Origin: Roseospira marina
Lineage (GTDB): Bacteria > Pseudomonadota > Alphaproteobacteria > Rhodospirillales > Rhodospirillaceae
DNA length: 64,000 bases
Assembly (NCBI RefSeq): GCF_014197855.1
Contig: NZ_JACIGJ010000010.1
Span: 62,001 to 126,000 of the forward strand
Direction: 5' to 3'
This document shows positions 19,112-31,930 of the stretch, in pieces; position 1 is the stretch's first letter, and each line of letters begins with the position of its first letter. A program made the position numbers and the translations under genes. The notes beneath the pieces are model-generated. The model was not told the DNA's origin and searched no databases. It was given only the letters and a program-made list of their open reading frames with translations.

Positions 19112-19525
19112 ATGGCACCGCCCCGCGACACAAAAACGCCGCCCACCGCCCCCCCGGCCCCCGGGACACCCGGCCGCGCGCTGCTGCCGGAGCGGGACCG
19201 GCGCCGCGATCCCCGGTGCGAAGCCGGCATACTCGATCTTGGCAGCGTCCAGGACGCAGACGGGGACACCCCGGACGGCTGGACCCGGACCGTCACGGAG
19301 CCGGCTCGCGATACCGCCACCCCCGGCCCCAGCGCGGACGCCGCAGACTGGACGGCCGTTGTGGCGCCAGACCTCGTGGAACCCCAGGCGCCGACTCGGC
19401 CACCCGCCGACTCGACGCCGAACCCGAAGCGTTCCACCCGGTTTCCGGACGGAGAGTCCGAAGATGACGGGCTGCCCCCCGGATTCGCTAAGAAAAACTG
19501 CAAGGCTACGCCGCCACCCCTATAA
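19112..19525 (+). CDS. Small Pro/Asp-rich hypothetical protein in the secretion operon
   Basis: 137 residues of low complexity, rich in Pro, Thr, Asp and Arg, with no signal peptide, membrane segment or domain I recognise. It ends with a basic GFAKKNCKATPPPL. It lies 27 bases after the hlyD-like gene and has GGAAAGAGAG before its ATG, which supports real translation. Position between the secretion apparatus and the probable cargo suggests an accessory role, such as a chaperone or small cargo, but nothing in the protein shows this. Confidence 0.5.
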   Translation: MAPPRDTKTPPTAPPAPGTPGRALLPERDRRRDPRCEAGILDLGSVQDADGDTPDGWTRTVTEPARDTATPGPSADAADWTAVVAPDLVEPQAPTRPPADSTPNPKRSTRFPDGESEDDGLPPGFAKKNCKATPPPL

Positions 19526-19585
19526 CGAAGGAAATAGGTCCGCGCGAGATCTGTATGACAATTTGGTCGAACAGGTTTTGCTGCC

Positions 19586-19613
19586 TTGAATACCAAGCGA
19601 TGGCATCGATAAT
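19586..19613 (+). promoter_or_regulatory. Candidate promoter of the acidic RTX-like gene
   Basis: TTGAAT and GATAAT with a 16-base spacer in a distinctly AT-rich 150-base stretch about 120 bases before the ATG of the large secreted protein. Suggests the cargo gene is transcribed separately from the export genes. Confidence 0.45.
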
Positions 19614-19730
19614 TCGCTTAATACACATCAGGACATCGCCGAATTTTATGTAAATTCCGGCAATACGGAATCGATAGCCCATCCCACCGGTGCCCCCCAC
19701 CGCTGCCCTGCGGACCGGAGCGAGATCGAC

Positions 19731-22700
19731 ATGGCCGAAGCCCAGACCCAGACGCCTACCCCCGGCGCACCGAGCACACCGGCCGAGGATCGCCAGATTC
19801 TGGACGACCTGATGCCGGCCGGAGACGGCCGGACCGGGAGTGAGCGCGATGCCGCCCTGCATGAGGCCATCGGCAACGCAATGGACGGCGATGACGCCCG
19901 CGCGCACGAGAACATCCACCAGGGCGTGGACAGCACAAAGGATCCGGCCGGCGCGCCGCCGGCCCGGCATGCCGGGCTCTTGGAGCCCGCGACGGCGGCT
20001 CCAGCGTGGCAAGCAGGCGCGGATACGCTGGAAGGGGGCATCGCGCCCGTTCTGGCCCCGCCCGCCCAGGAGGGGATACGGCCGCTCGACGGGGCACCGG
20101 TAACGGACGCCGGAAGCGTCACGCCCACGGCCACGGGCGGCTTTATCACGCCGACCGGGCTCGACGATGGAGCGGCGGTCCAAGCCGCCCTCGGCGTTGG
20201 AGCGTCGGTGCCGTCGGCCCTCTCGATGCCGGCAGCCGAAGACCGTGGCGACACAACGACACCTGGTGATGGCGTCAAGCCCGACCTTCAGGAAGAGGCC
20301 GATATGGTGCGCGAGGCGGAGGCCGATCGGCCCGACGCGCCCGCCATGGAGCCGGCTCCAGCCATCCCGCCCACCGGAGACACCGATCCGACGGACGATA
20401 CCGACGGCGATGATCCAGCCTCCGACGGCGCGGACGACGCTCCGACAGGCGAGGATCCGACCGACAGCGATGATCCGGACGACGGCGACGATCCAACCGA
20501 CGACGATGAGGACGACGACGACACCGGCGACGGCGACTCGGGCGGCGACGAAACCGGCGGCGGGGACGACCCGGCCGACGACGATGAGGACGACGGCGAC
20601 GATCCGAGCGACGACGGGGACGACCCAGGCGACGGGGACGATACCGACCCACCAGACGACAGCGGCCCGGATCCGGTCCGCTTTAGGGTCGACAACACCG
20701 AGACGGCCCGCCCGGACTTCGTCGGCGATGACGTGCTGAGCATCGACCATAGTGGCGCCTATTCCCGCTGGGGTGCCGACATGGACGCCGACACGTCCCT
20801 CGCGGACGGCGACGGGGCGTCGATCACGGTCGACGCCTGGAACGAGGCCAAGAGCGTCCGCGCCGATAGCGACCAGAACGCCGATGTGTCCGTGGACAAT
20901 TTCGTCCACGCCGACGTCTATCTCGGCGAGGGCGGCGACAGCACGGTCATCATCGACCGCGCCAAGCGTGGCCACGTCGAGACCGGGTCGGGCAACGACA
21001 CCATCGACATCGACGCCCAGACCAACAATGCAGGCTGGATCAACACCTTCCATGTCGACACCGGCGCCGGCGACGACGCCATTACGGCCACCGGCGACAA
21101 GGGCATCACCCGCTTCGTGGTCGAGTCCGGGGAGGGCAGCGACGCCGTGGTGCTGGACGGGGCCTATGCCTCCTCCGACGTGGACCTGGATGCCCCCGGC
21201 GCGGATGAGGGCGCGGGCGGCAACGACCGCTTCGAGGGCGGCGTCGGCGCCGACAACGTGCGCGGCGGCGGCGGCGACGACACCCTGCTGGGCGGCGCGG
21301 GCAGCGACACCCTGGACGGCGGCAGCGGCAGCGACATCGTGGACGCCGGCGCCGGGGATGACGTGGGCATCCTGCGCACGGCCGAACGGTCGGACGACGG
21401 CGACACCACCGTCTACGACGGCGGCGACGGCACCGACACCCTGCGTGTGGAGGTGGACGACGCCAGCCTCGCGGACGCCGAGGTCATGGGCGACCTGCGC
21501 GCCATGCGCGACGCCATCCGGGCCGGCGGTGACGAGCCCATCGCGGTGGACAGCCTGAACCTGGAGGTCTCCGACTGGGAAGACGTCGCCATCGTGGACA
21601 GCGACGGCAACGCCGTGGACCTGGACGCCGACGGCGTCACGCTCGACGCCGCGGACGCAACCGGGCGCGAAGACACCCCCGTCGCCCTCAACATCAGCGC
21701 CGCGCTGATCGACACCGACGGCTCCGAGACCCTGGGCGTGACCATCCAGGGCGTGCCCGAGGACGCCACCCTGTCCGCCGGCACCCGCAACGCGGACGGC
21801 TCCTGGACCCTGGAGGCCGACGACCTCGACGGGCTGTCGATCCGCACCGCCGAGAATTGGAACGGATCGTTCGATCTGACGGTCGAGGCCACCAGCACCG
21901 AGCTGTCCGGCGACACCGCGACCGCCACCCAGACGATGACGGTGGACGTCACGCCGGTGAACGACGGACCGGTCATCAGCGGGCTGGCGAACATCATCCG
22001 TGTCACCAACGTCAACGACCTGGTCTACAAGCACAATTTCGAGACCGAGGCCCGCTTCCCCGACCTGTCGGAGAACCACCGCCTGGATCCGTCCAAGGTC
22101 AACGGCGTCGATCCAGACAACATGACATTGCAGCACGACTACGACGTCAGCGTCACGTTCGTCAGTGAGGGTGCCGGCTACCACAACGCCCTGGGCTGGT
22201 ACACCGTCGGCGAGGACGGCAGCATCTCCGATCCCCAGTTCATCTACGGCGACGCCACCGACTCGGTGATCGAGAAGGCGGGCACCCAGACGGTGACCCT
22301 GACCGCGCCGGACGACGGCTTCGCCGGGAAGACCCTGGGCTTTTTCCTGGTCGCCGACGGCCATAACCGGAACAAGAGCGCGAACTTCTGGGACGATGCG
22401 TCGACCAATCAGGGCGGCCGCCTCGCCTTCGTGGACGACGACGGCAACCCGGCCACCGTCGATACCGCGACCCCGAAGCTGGTGTTCATCGACGATGACG
22501 GCGAAGTGCACACCGTGTCGTCCAACGGCGGCATCTATCATTCCGCGGCGGTCGGCGACACCACGGGCCTGAATCCGGACGGGCGGCAACATGCCATCAG
22601 TGGCGTGACCGATGACGGCGACAGCCTGATGGTCGGGTTCGAGGACCAGAGCGGCCTCGGTGACCACGACTTCAACGACATCGTGTTCACGGTCAATGTG

Positions 22701-23708
22701 GGTAGCGACAACGCCCGCCAGCTCGTGCCGACCGCCGTTGCCCCGGGCATCCAGATCGAAGACATCGACAGCCCGCTGCTCGCCAGTGCCGAGGCGCGGC
22801 TGAGCGAGGGCATGCAGCCCGGCGACGAGTTGCAGATCAACGGCGTGACCATCGACGCGGACGGGTTCATCGGCGACACCGGCGTCCGCGTCGAGGTGGT
22901 GCAGGACGACACCGGCTATGCGCTGCGGTTCTCGGGCGACGCCGATCAGGCGACCTACACCGATCTGCTGAGCCGCGTGAAGCTTCAGAACAGCGGCACC
23001 GATCCGGAGCTGGGGGACCGCGCCATCGACTTCACGGTCAGCGATGGCGAGGCCTCGGCGACTTCGCGCGCCACGGTGCGGGTCACGGACGACCCGAACC
23101 CCTCGGACATCCTGCTCGATGCGCCGGAGGACGGGGGAACCGACGGGGAGGCGACGGCCGGCGACGGCGCGGACGGGCCGGAGGCGTTGTCCGCCATGGC
23201 CCTGGCCGGGGACGAGGCGGCCTCGGACGACGGCAGCGCGACCGGAGAGGACGAGGACACCCGTCTTGAGGACGACCCGACGGGGGACGACGCGACGGGG
23301 GACGAAGAAACCCCGGACGGTGATACCGCCAGCGACGATCCCGATCCCGGCGCGATGGACGCCAGCGCAATGGACGGCGATGCCTCCGAGGACAGCCCCC
23401 CAATCGACGGTGCCGAGTTCGACGGCGATCCGTTGGATGGCCCAGGGGATGGACTGGACGACGGACTCGAGGATGGTGCCGACGACCTGTTCCTGCTCAC
23501 GGAGGGCGACGACGGCCTTGCCTCCGGCGACTGGATCAGCGCCATCGACGACCCGGCGCCTGCGGGTGGGCCGGCGGACTCGCTCGATGATCTGGACGTC
23601 GGCGGGCCGGAGCCCGACGACGGCGGTTTGCCCTTGGACGACAGCCCGAGCGGCGACAGCCCGCCGGCCCACGAGGACGACCTGTTCGGCGCGCTCGAAA
23701 CGGTATGA
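19731..23708 (+). CDS. Large acidic RTX/cadherin-like protein with DUF4114 domain, probable type I secretion cargo
   Basis: 1325 residues, extremely rich in Asp, Gly and Thr. In order: a variable N-terminus; an almost pure Asp/Gly/Glu tract (about 220-310); a beta-helix-like region with RTX nonapeptides (GGAGSDTLDGGSGSD, about 496-545); a cadherin/VCBS-like repeat (about 645-750, ending VDVTPVNDGPV); a DUF4114 module with GFEDQSGLGDHDFNDIVF (about 930-995); a second VCBS-like repeat to about 1120; and an acidic disordered tail. There is no Sec signal. RTX repeats bind calcium outside the cell, and the location beside type I export genes fits a cargo or adhesin role. I see no classic C-terminal secretion signal, so export by this system is inferred. 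Confidence 0.82.
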   Translation: MAEAQTQTPTPGAPSTPAEDRQILDDLMPAGDGRTGSERDAALHEAIGNAMDGDDARAHENIHQGVDSTKDPAGAPPARHAGLLEPATAAPAWQAGADTLEGGIAPVLAPPAQEGIRPLDGAPVTDAGSVTPTATGGFITPTGLDDGAAVQAALGVGASVPSALSMPAAEDRGDTTTPGDGVKPDLQEEADMVREAEADRPDAPAMEPAPAIPPTGDTDPTDDTDGDDPASDGADDAPTGEDPTDSDDPDDGDDPTDDDEDDDDTGDGDSGGDETGGGDDPADDDEDDGDDPSDDGDDPGDGDDTDPPDDSGPDPVRFRVDNTETARPDFVGDDVLSIDHSGAYSRWGADMDADTSLADGDGASITVDAWNEAKSVRADSDQNADVSVDNFVHADVYLGEGGDSTVIIDRAKRGHVETGSGNDTIDIDAQTNNAGWINTFHVDTGAGDDAITATGDKGITRFVVESGEGSDAVVLDGAYASSDVDLDAPGADEGAGGNDRFEGGVGADNVRGGGGDDTLLGGAGSDTLDGGSGSDIVDAGAGDDVGILRTAERSDDGDTTVYDGGDGTDTLRVEVDDASLADAEVMGDLRAMRDAIRAGGDEPIAVDSLNLEVSDWEDVAIVDSDGNAVDLDADGVTLDAADATGREDTPVALNISAALIDTDGSETLGVTIQGVPEDATLSAGTRNADGSWTLEADDLDGLSIRTAENWNGSFDLTVEATSTELSGDTATATQTMTVDVTPVNDGPVISGLANIIRVTNVNDLVYKHNFETEARFPDLSENHRLDPSKVNGVDPDNMTLQHDYDVSVTFVSEGAGYHNALGWYTVGEDGSISDPQFIYGDATDSVIEKAGTQTVTLTAPDDGFAGKTLGFFLVADGHNRNKSANFWDDASTNQGGRLAFVDDDGNPATVDTATPKLVFIDDDGEVHTVSSNGGIYHSAAVGDTTGLNPDGRQHAISGVTDDGDSLMVGFEDQSGLGDHDFNDIVFTVNVGSDNARQLVPTAVAPGIQIEDIDSPLLASAEARLSEGMQPGDELQINGVTIDADGFIGDTGVRVEVVQDDTGYALRFSGDADQATYTDLLSRVKLQNSGTDPELGDRAIDFTVSDGEASATSRATVRVTDDPNPSDILLDAPEDGGTDGEATAGDGADGPEALSAMALAGDEAASDDGSATGEDEDTRLEDDPTGDDATGDEETPDGDTASDDPDPGAMDASAMDGDASEDSPPIDGAEFDGDPLDGPGDGLDDGLEDGADDLFLLTEGDDGLASGDWISAIDDPAPAGGPADSLDDLDVGGPEPDDGGLPLDDSPSGDSPPAHEDDLFGALETV

Positions 23709-23924
23709 GCCCCACCGGCCGTGATCCGATCTCAGGATGGTCAAGGCCCTACGCCGCGTCGTGATGCGGGTCGGACACAGGTCCGCCCCTATTCCGTTCG
23801 GGCCCAGGCTTGCGTGCCGTTGCCATAGCGTGGATGTTCGATGATAGGATGCGTTGGCGATGACGGCTCACGTCACGCCGGATGCTTTTGCGTGTCCGCC
23901 CCCTCGCCTCTCTCTCATCGACCC

Positions 23925-23948
23925 CATGATCGACCCCATGATCGAAAG
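23925..23948. repeat. Short tandem repeat before the ybhB-like gene
   Basis: A 12-base unit (GACCCCATGATC) occurs twice in tandem with a partial third copy, just before the ribosome site. It is too short to assign a role. Confidence 0.4.
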
Positions 23949-23958
23949 GAGACCACGC

Positions 23959-24510
23959 ATGCGCCCGATGCTTCCGTGTGCCGCCGCGCTGGCGAGCCTG
24001 ATCCTGATCGGCGCCGCCCACGCCGAGATGACGCTGTCCTCCGACGACATGACGGACGGCGGCACCCTGGCCGACGCCCACGTCTACGACGGGTTTGGCT
24101 GCACCGGCGCCAACCTGTCGCCGTCGCTGTCCTGGTCCGGCGCGCCGGAGGGCACCCAGAGCTACGTCGTCACGGCCTACGATCCGGACGCGCCGACGGG
24201 CTCCGGCTGGTGGCACTGGACGGTGTTCAACATCCCGGCCGACACGACCTCCTTGCCGAAGGGCGCGGGCAGCGGCGAGGCCCCGCTGCCCGAGGGCGCC
24301 GTTCAGGGCCGCACGGACTACGCCACCAGCGGCTTCGGCGGCGCCTGCCCGCCGGAAGGCGACGACCCGCACCGCTATATCTTCACCGTCTATGCGATGC
24401 CGGACGAATCCCTACCGCTGGACGAAAACGCGCCGGGCGCCATGGTTGGGTTCTTCGTGAACGCGGGCGCGCTCGACAGCGCCAGCCTGACCGCGACCTA
24501 CGGGCGGTAA
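23959..24510 (+). CDS. YbhB/YbcL family (PEBP-like) periplasmic protein
   Basis: Phosphatidylethanolamine-binding-protein fold, 183 residues. A Sec signal peptide covers about residues 1-22 (MRPMLPCAAALASLILIGAAHA). The mature part has the family core: GFGCTGANLSPSLSWSGAPEGT, AYDPDAPTGSGWWHWTVFNIP and HRYIFTVYAM. The aspartate-proline ligand pocket (DPDAP) and the HW pair are intact. AAAGGAGACC before the ATG at 23959 fixes the start. Homologues are called Raf-kinase-inhibitor-like, but the bacterial role is unknown. Confidence 0.88.
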   Translation: MRPMLPCAAALASLILIGAAHAEMTLSSDDMTDGGTLADAHVYDGFGCTGANLSPSLSWSGAPEGTQSYVVTAYDPDAPTGSGWWHWTVFNIPADTTSLPKGAGSGEAPLPEGAVQGRTDYATSGFGGACPPEGDDPHRYIFTVYAMPDESLPLDENAPGAMVGFFVNAGALDSASLTATYGR

Positions 24511-24547
24511 GCGCCACGCCGGTAATGGCCCGCGTCGCGGCGGGCCG

Positions 24548-25189
24548 TTACCGGCTGCTGGTCGCCAGCCGGATGCCCAGACCGAGGAACAGGGCGCCAA
24601 GCCCCCGATCCAGCCAGCGGACCACGGCGCGCCGGCCCCGCAGGGCGGCGGTCATGCGGCCGCCGGCCAGAACCAGCGGCGGCTCCACCAGGGCCGCGAT
24701 GGCCACGATCAGCCCCCCGTGCAGCATCAGTTGCGCCCAGGTCGGGCCGGCGCCGGGCTCCACGAACTGGGGTAGGAAGGCCAGGAAGAAAAGCGCGACC
24801 TTCGGATTCAGCAGGTTGATCAACACGCCGGTGCGGAACGCCCGGCCCTGTGACCCGTCCTCGGCAGGACCAGCGGTCGCCTCGGGCAGGCTGTCGCCCG
24901 CCGTCCACAGCGCGCGCAGCCCCAACCCGATCAGATAGGCGGCGCCAACCCAGGTCACGATCGAAAACGCCACGGCCGAGGCCGCCAGCAGGGCGGAGAT
25001 GCCCAGCGCGGCCATGGTGATATGACCGAAGACCCCGACCCAGACCCCCAGCATGGCGGCGAAGCCGCGCCGCACCCCGCCCCGCACCGTCTGCCCCAGG
25101 ATGAAGGCCATGTCCGGCCCCGGGGCGATGTTCAGCAGAACGGCCGCCGACAGAAAGGCGGCCCAATGGGCAAGGCTGTAGTCGAACAT
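24548..25189 (-). CDS. LysE/RhtB family amino-acid exporter
   Basis: Inner-membrane exporter of 213 residues with about six helices. The family signature near the N-terminus is LLNIAPGPDMAFILGQTVRGG, and the mid-protein motif GVLINLLNPKVALFFLAFLPQF is diagnostic for LysE/RhtB proteins. Substrate cannot be predicted. The ATG at 25187-25189 gives the standard length. It is downstream of nrdJ on the same strand, separated by about 200 bases that contain a hairpin. Confidence 0.9.
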   Translation of the reverse strand: MFDYSLAHWAAFLSAAVLLNIAPGPDMAFILGQTVRGGVRRGFAAMLGVWVGVFGHITMAALGISALLAASAVAFSIVTWVGAAYLIGLGLRALWTAGDSLPEATAGPAEDGSQGRAFRTGVLINLLNPKVALFFLAFLPQFVEPGAGPTWAQLMLHGGLIVAIAALVEPPLVLAGGRMTAALRGRRAVVRWLDRGLGALFLGLGIRLATSSR

Positions 25190-25264
25190 ATCCGCGTGTC
25201 CCGGGTCTCGTCATAGCCGCCGGCGCCCCAGTCGGCGCCCCAGTCGGCGCCGCCAAACGGCGAA

Positions 25265-25297
25265 GGCCCGCGAACGGAACACATCCGTTCACGGGCC
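25265..25297 (-). terminator. Hairpin terminator between nrdJ and the lysE-like gene
   Basis: Fourteen-base arms (GGCCCGTGAACGGA with TCCGTTCGCGGGCC on the minus strand) pair with one G-U wobble around a 5-base loop, about 100 bases past the nrdJ stop. There is no long T-run. Confidence 0.5.
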
Positions 25298-25396
25298 GAT
25301 CCGGCTCAAAAGCAAACCGCAGTCTCCGCCCCGCCGGCCCCGACGTCCATGGGAATCGGACATCGGCACCGGACAAGAGGAGAGATCCGCGCCGCC

Positions 25397-29092
<3,696 letters not shown>

Positions 29093-29265
29093 GGTTCGCG
29101 TTCCCCTGTAGTCTTCTGGCCATCGGAGCGACAAGACGCGTCCGGCGATGAACGATCGGCGGTGCCGTATCGGTGGCAGCGGTGCGGCTCGGTCCAAGGC
29201 GTCACAAAGGCGCCAGAACCGACCGGCGTGTGCATGAAGATCGGGCCGGGTGACGGGAAACCGTC

Positions 29266-29281
29266 ACACAGGATGTTGTGT
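29266..29281. promoter_or_regulatory. NrdR-box-like palindrome upstream of nrdJ
   Basis: ACACAGGATGTTGTGT fits the NrdR operator pattern ACAC-N8-GTGT with central A-T and matches about 13 of 16 consensus positions. It lies 174 bases before the nrdJ start. NrdR represses ribonucleotide reductase genes in most bacteria. NrdR boxes usually come in pairs; I see only one good copy. Confidence 0.5.
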
Positions 29282-29328
29282 CCCCGTTGCTCGATGACCC
29301 CAACCGTATGCGCGGCGCCGACCAAAAG

Positions 29329-29361
29329 CAATAGATATTGTATCCACAGGGGTGTGGATAA
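29329..29361. promoter_or_regulatory. Adjacent palindromes with a DnaA box upstream of nrdJ
   Basis: CAATAGATATTG is a perfect 12-base palindrome. It abuts TATCCACA-GGGG-TGTGGATA, a perfect 8-bp inverted repeat whose right arm extends to TGTGGATAA, an exact DnaA box in reverse orientation. DnaA control of ribonucleotide reductase genes is known in E. coli (nrdAB); here it is inferred. Confidence 0.45.
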
Positions 29362-29580
29362 CTACATCTGGGACCTTTGCGGGACGACAGACCCACCGTG
29401 CACCGGTCCCGAAAGGGGACGGGTGCCGCACGACCCCGGGGCCAGGGGGCGCCTCGCGCCCGGAACCGGGCGGGCGAACGATGCGAGTCTAGGAAAGACC
29501 GCCTTTCGATTCAACGACCTGAGCCGCGTTCGCAAACATGTCACAAAAGGGGGCGCGCCGGGAGGACGGCCCTGTCCCCG
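29362..29580. other. Spacer between the nrdJ control region and the Pro/Ala-rich gene
   Basis: I see no gene, strong hairpin or RNA in this stretch. It belongs to the 489-base gap between nrdJ and the next minus-strand gene, of which only the operator-like part above is interpretable. Confidence 0.4.
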
Positions 29581-31734
29581 TTACTCTGACGGGCCGTCCG
29601 TCCCACGCTGCAGGACCGCCTGGAACCGGGCCATCGACAGCCGGAGCCCCGCCACGCCCCGGTCGGCGTCCGCGCTGGCCGCGATCGCCTGCCGGACCGC
29701 ATCGCGGGGTGTCCAGCCGATATCGGTGGGCGCGCCGTCCTCCAGCACGAAATCAAGCTGACGGGCCAACGCGCCGTACTTCTGCACCGCCGCCGTCAGG
29801 CTGGTCTCGGCGGACTCGATGATGGCCCGCACCTCGCGCAGGCCCTCGCGGCGCACGTCGCTGTCCGGCAGAGCCTCCAGACGGCGCAGCAGGTCCGCGC
29901 GCACCGGGTCAACCTGATCGAGGATCTGGCGCGCCTTGTCGTGCTGCGCCGCCACGGTCCGGGCGATCCGGGCGAATTCGTCCCGGGGGCTCGCGCCATC
30001 GCCCGGGGCCGCCCCGTCCGGACGCCCGACGTCGAAAGGTTGGAGCTCGGCCGGGCGCAAAGTCTCCTCCCGACGCGACGAATCGGCGGCCGGCGGTGGG
30101 GACGGCGGGACCGCGACCGCGACCACGGTACGCGCCGGGGGCGCGGGCCGCGCGGACGGGACGGGAGCGGGCGGAAGGCGCGCGGGTGCCCCCGCCGAGG
30201 CCGGCGCGGAAGCAGAAGCCGATGGGGCTGCGGCAGGAGCGGCCGCCGTGTCGGCGTCCGATCCCGGGGGCCGGGTCGGCGGCACGGCCCCGGCCGCTGT
30301 CGCCGACTCTGCTCCCATCTCCGCCCCCATCCCCGCCTTCGCCTCGCCAATCGGCCCAGCGTAGTCCGGGTGCACCGACACCGCCGGGTCCCCCCGGGGG
30401 CGCGGCACCGGCACGGTCGCGGGGCTCCAGTCGGCCGGTCCACCCGCGCGAAACGGCCCGGTCCCGGCCGGGGGCAGCGCCGCCACACCCGTCACCAGCA
30501 CGCTCGGGGGTGACGGCAGGGTCCGGCCGAGGTTGTCCACCAGCCCGTTCGAGGTGACCGGCCCCCTGCCCTCCGCGTTTCCCATCGACACTGTGCCGGG
30601 CGGGACCGGGGCCGGAACCGGTGCGGTCCGGTCGACGGCGGTCCCCCGACGCGCCACCGGCGGCAACGGATCCAGCGCGTTCGGACGGGCGGAGACCATG
30701 GCCGTGGCGGTTGCGGTGGCCGCGCGCACGGACGCCGGCCGCATCGGTGGCGCGGGCGTGGTTGCGGGCCGGGGCGGTGCCGGAATCGGGGGCGGAGCCA
30801 TGGCCGGCCCCACCAGCCGGGGCCCCGTACGCACGGGGGCCGAAGCCGCAGGTGATGCCGCGGAGGCGGTGGCTTCGGACGCAGGGGATTCGGAGGCAGG
30901 GGATTCGGAGGCAGGGGATTCGGGCGCGACCACTCCGGGCGCGGCGGATTCGGGCGGGGGCGAGTCGGGCGGCGCCGACGAGGTGTCTATGCCCTGGGGT
31001 GCGAGCGAGTCGGGCGACGTCGCGGGCGGAACGATCGCCTCCGTCGGCGCCCGCGGACTGTCGGTCCGCGCCGCATCCGTCCCCATGGATGTTGGCGTTA
31101 AGGCTGGCGTTGCGGCTGGCGCTGTGGGCACGGCCCGGGCGGCGGCTTCGCCGGGTCCGGCCTCTGCGACCGCCAGGAGGGCCTGGCCCCGCCGGGCCGC
31201 CGTCAGCGCGGCATCCGCCTCGGCCTCCAGCGCCGCGAGCGCCGCCGCGTCCAGGCGATCCCCCGCCCCGGTCAGATCCCGCACGATCCCGGCCCGCCGG
31301 GCGCGGGCATCGGACAAGGCGGAGATGGCGGCGTCCCAGGCCGGACGATGGGCGTCCGGGGCGGCGGTGCGCGCGCGCCGAGCGCTGCTTAGGACGCCGG
31401 TCAGGCGAATCACCTCGCCCTGCGCCTGACGCAACAGGATGTGCGCGCGGCGTCTCTGGTCCGGAGAGGATGCCTCGACCGATACGGGAGCCGCCGCCAC
31501 GGGGGATATCGCGCGATCCGGCACGGTGGTGGACGCGGCGACCGGCCGGCCATCCTGGGCGGCCGACGCGACGACCGGCGAACCGGGCACCACCCAGGCC
31601 GCAAGTGCCACCCCGGCGACCGGCGCCGCCACCAGACCGGCCAGCGCGAACAGTCGGTGCCGGGGCCAGCGCGCAGGCCACCGAGACCGCTGACCACGGC
31701 CGTCCGTCAGACCCAGGTGCGGGGATCGCGCCAT
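29581..31734 (-). CDS. Membrane-anchored Pro/Ala/Ser-rich protein of unknown function
   Basis: 717 residues. A basic N-terminus and one membrane helix (about 28-48, LFALAGLVAAPVAGVALAAW) are followed by a helical segment (about 90-195, DQRRRAHILLRQAQGEVIRL). A roughly 350-residue low-complexity Pro/Ala/Ser linker comes next, including three tandem ESPAS units. The C-terminal helical domain (about 570-717) contains DKARQILDQVDPVRADLLRR and VQKYGALARQLDFVLEDG. I do not recognise a family. The folded-looking ends support coding on this strand although long open frames also exist opposite. Topology suggests a periplasmic envelope protein spanning the cell-wall space. It lies downstream of yifB on the same strand. 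Confidence 0.6.
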   Translation of the reverse strand: MARSPHLGLTDGRGQRSRWPARWPRHRLFALAGLVAAPVAGVALAAWVVPGSPVVASAAQDGRPVAASTTVPDRAISPVAAAPVSVEASSPDQRRRAHILLRQAQGEVIRLTGVLSSARRARTAAPDAHRPAWDAAISALSDARARRAGIVRDLTGAGDRLDAAALAALEAEADAALTAARRGQALLAVAEAGPGEAAARAVPTAPAATPALTPTSMGTDAARTDSPRAPTEAIVPPATSPDSLAPQGIDTSSAPPDSPPPESAAPGVVAPESPASESPASESPASEATASAASPAASAPVRTGPRLVGPAMAPPPIPAPPRPATTPAPPMRPASVRAATATATAMVSARPNALDPLPPVARRGTAVDRTAPVPAPVPPGTVSMGNAEGRGPVTSNGLVDNLGRTLPSPPSVLVTGVAALPPAGTGPFRAGGPADWSPATVPVPRPRGDPAVSVHPDYAGPIGEAKAGMGAEMGAESATAAGAVPPTRPPGSDADTAAAPAAAPSASASAPASAGAPARLPPAPVPSARPAPPARTVVAVAVPPSPPPAADSSRREETLRPAELQPFDVGRPDGAAPGDGASPRDEFARIARTVAAQHDKARQILDQVDPVRADLLRRLEALPDSDVRREGLREVRAIIESAETSLTAAVQKYGALARQLDFVLEDGAPTDIGWTPRDAVRQAIAASADADRGVAGLRLSMARFQAVLQRGTDGPSE

Positions 31735-31930
31735 GGCCGCCGCTGTGCTCCGGATGGGTCGGACGGCGCACGCTCCATCGGATCCGCACCGCCCGCACCG
31801 ATTGCGATATTACCTTATGAAAAGGCTCCAGGCTCTTGTTTTGCCCGATTTTCTGAACAAGTTCCAGTCTGAACTCGTCGGTCCCGACGTGCGCTCTCGG
31901 GTCCGGTCGGCCCCCGGCGAGGCCGCCGAT

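Noticed and set aside
19506-23744. 1412-codon open frame on the minus strand opposite the acidic protein
   Set aside because: Composition is Val/Gly/Arg-rich and repeats mirror the Asp-Gly codons of the true gene. The plus strand has RTX, VCBS and DUF4114 motifs plus a ribosome site.
25210-25252. Tandem CGGCGCCCCAGT units
   Set aside because: Only about three short copies in a GC-rich spacer, with no sign of function.
29093-29580. Cobalamin riboswitch upstream of nrdJ
   Set aside because: No B12-box or recognisable paired core was seen; the inverted repeats there look like protein operators.
30533-31429. Plus-strand frame opposite the Pro/Ala-rich membrane protein
   Set aside because: It covers only the low-complexity linker and lacks folded-looking ends. 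The minus-strand frame has an anchor and two helical domains.
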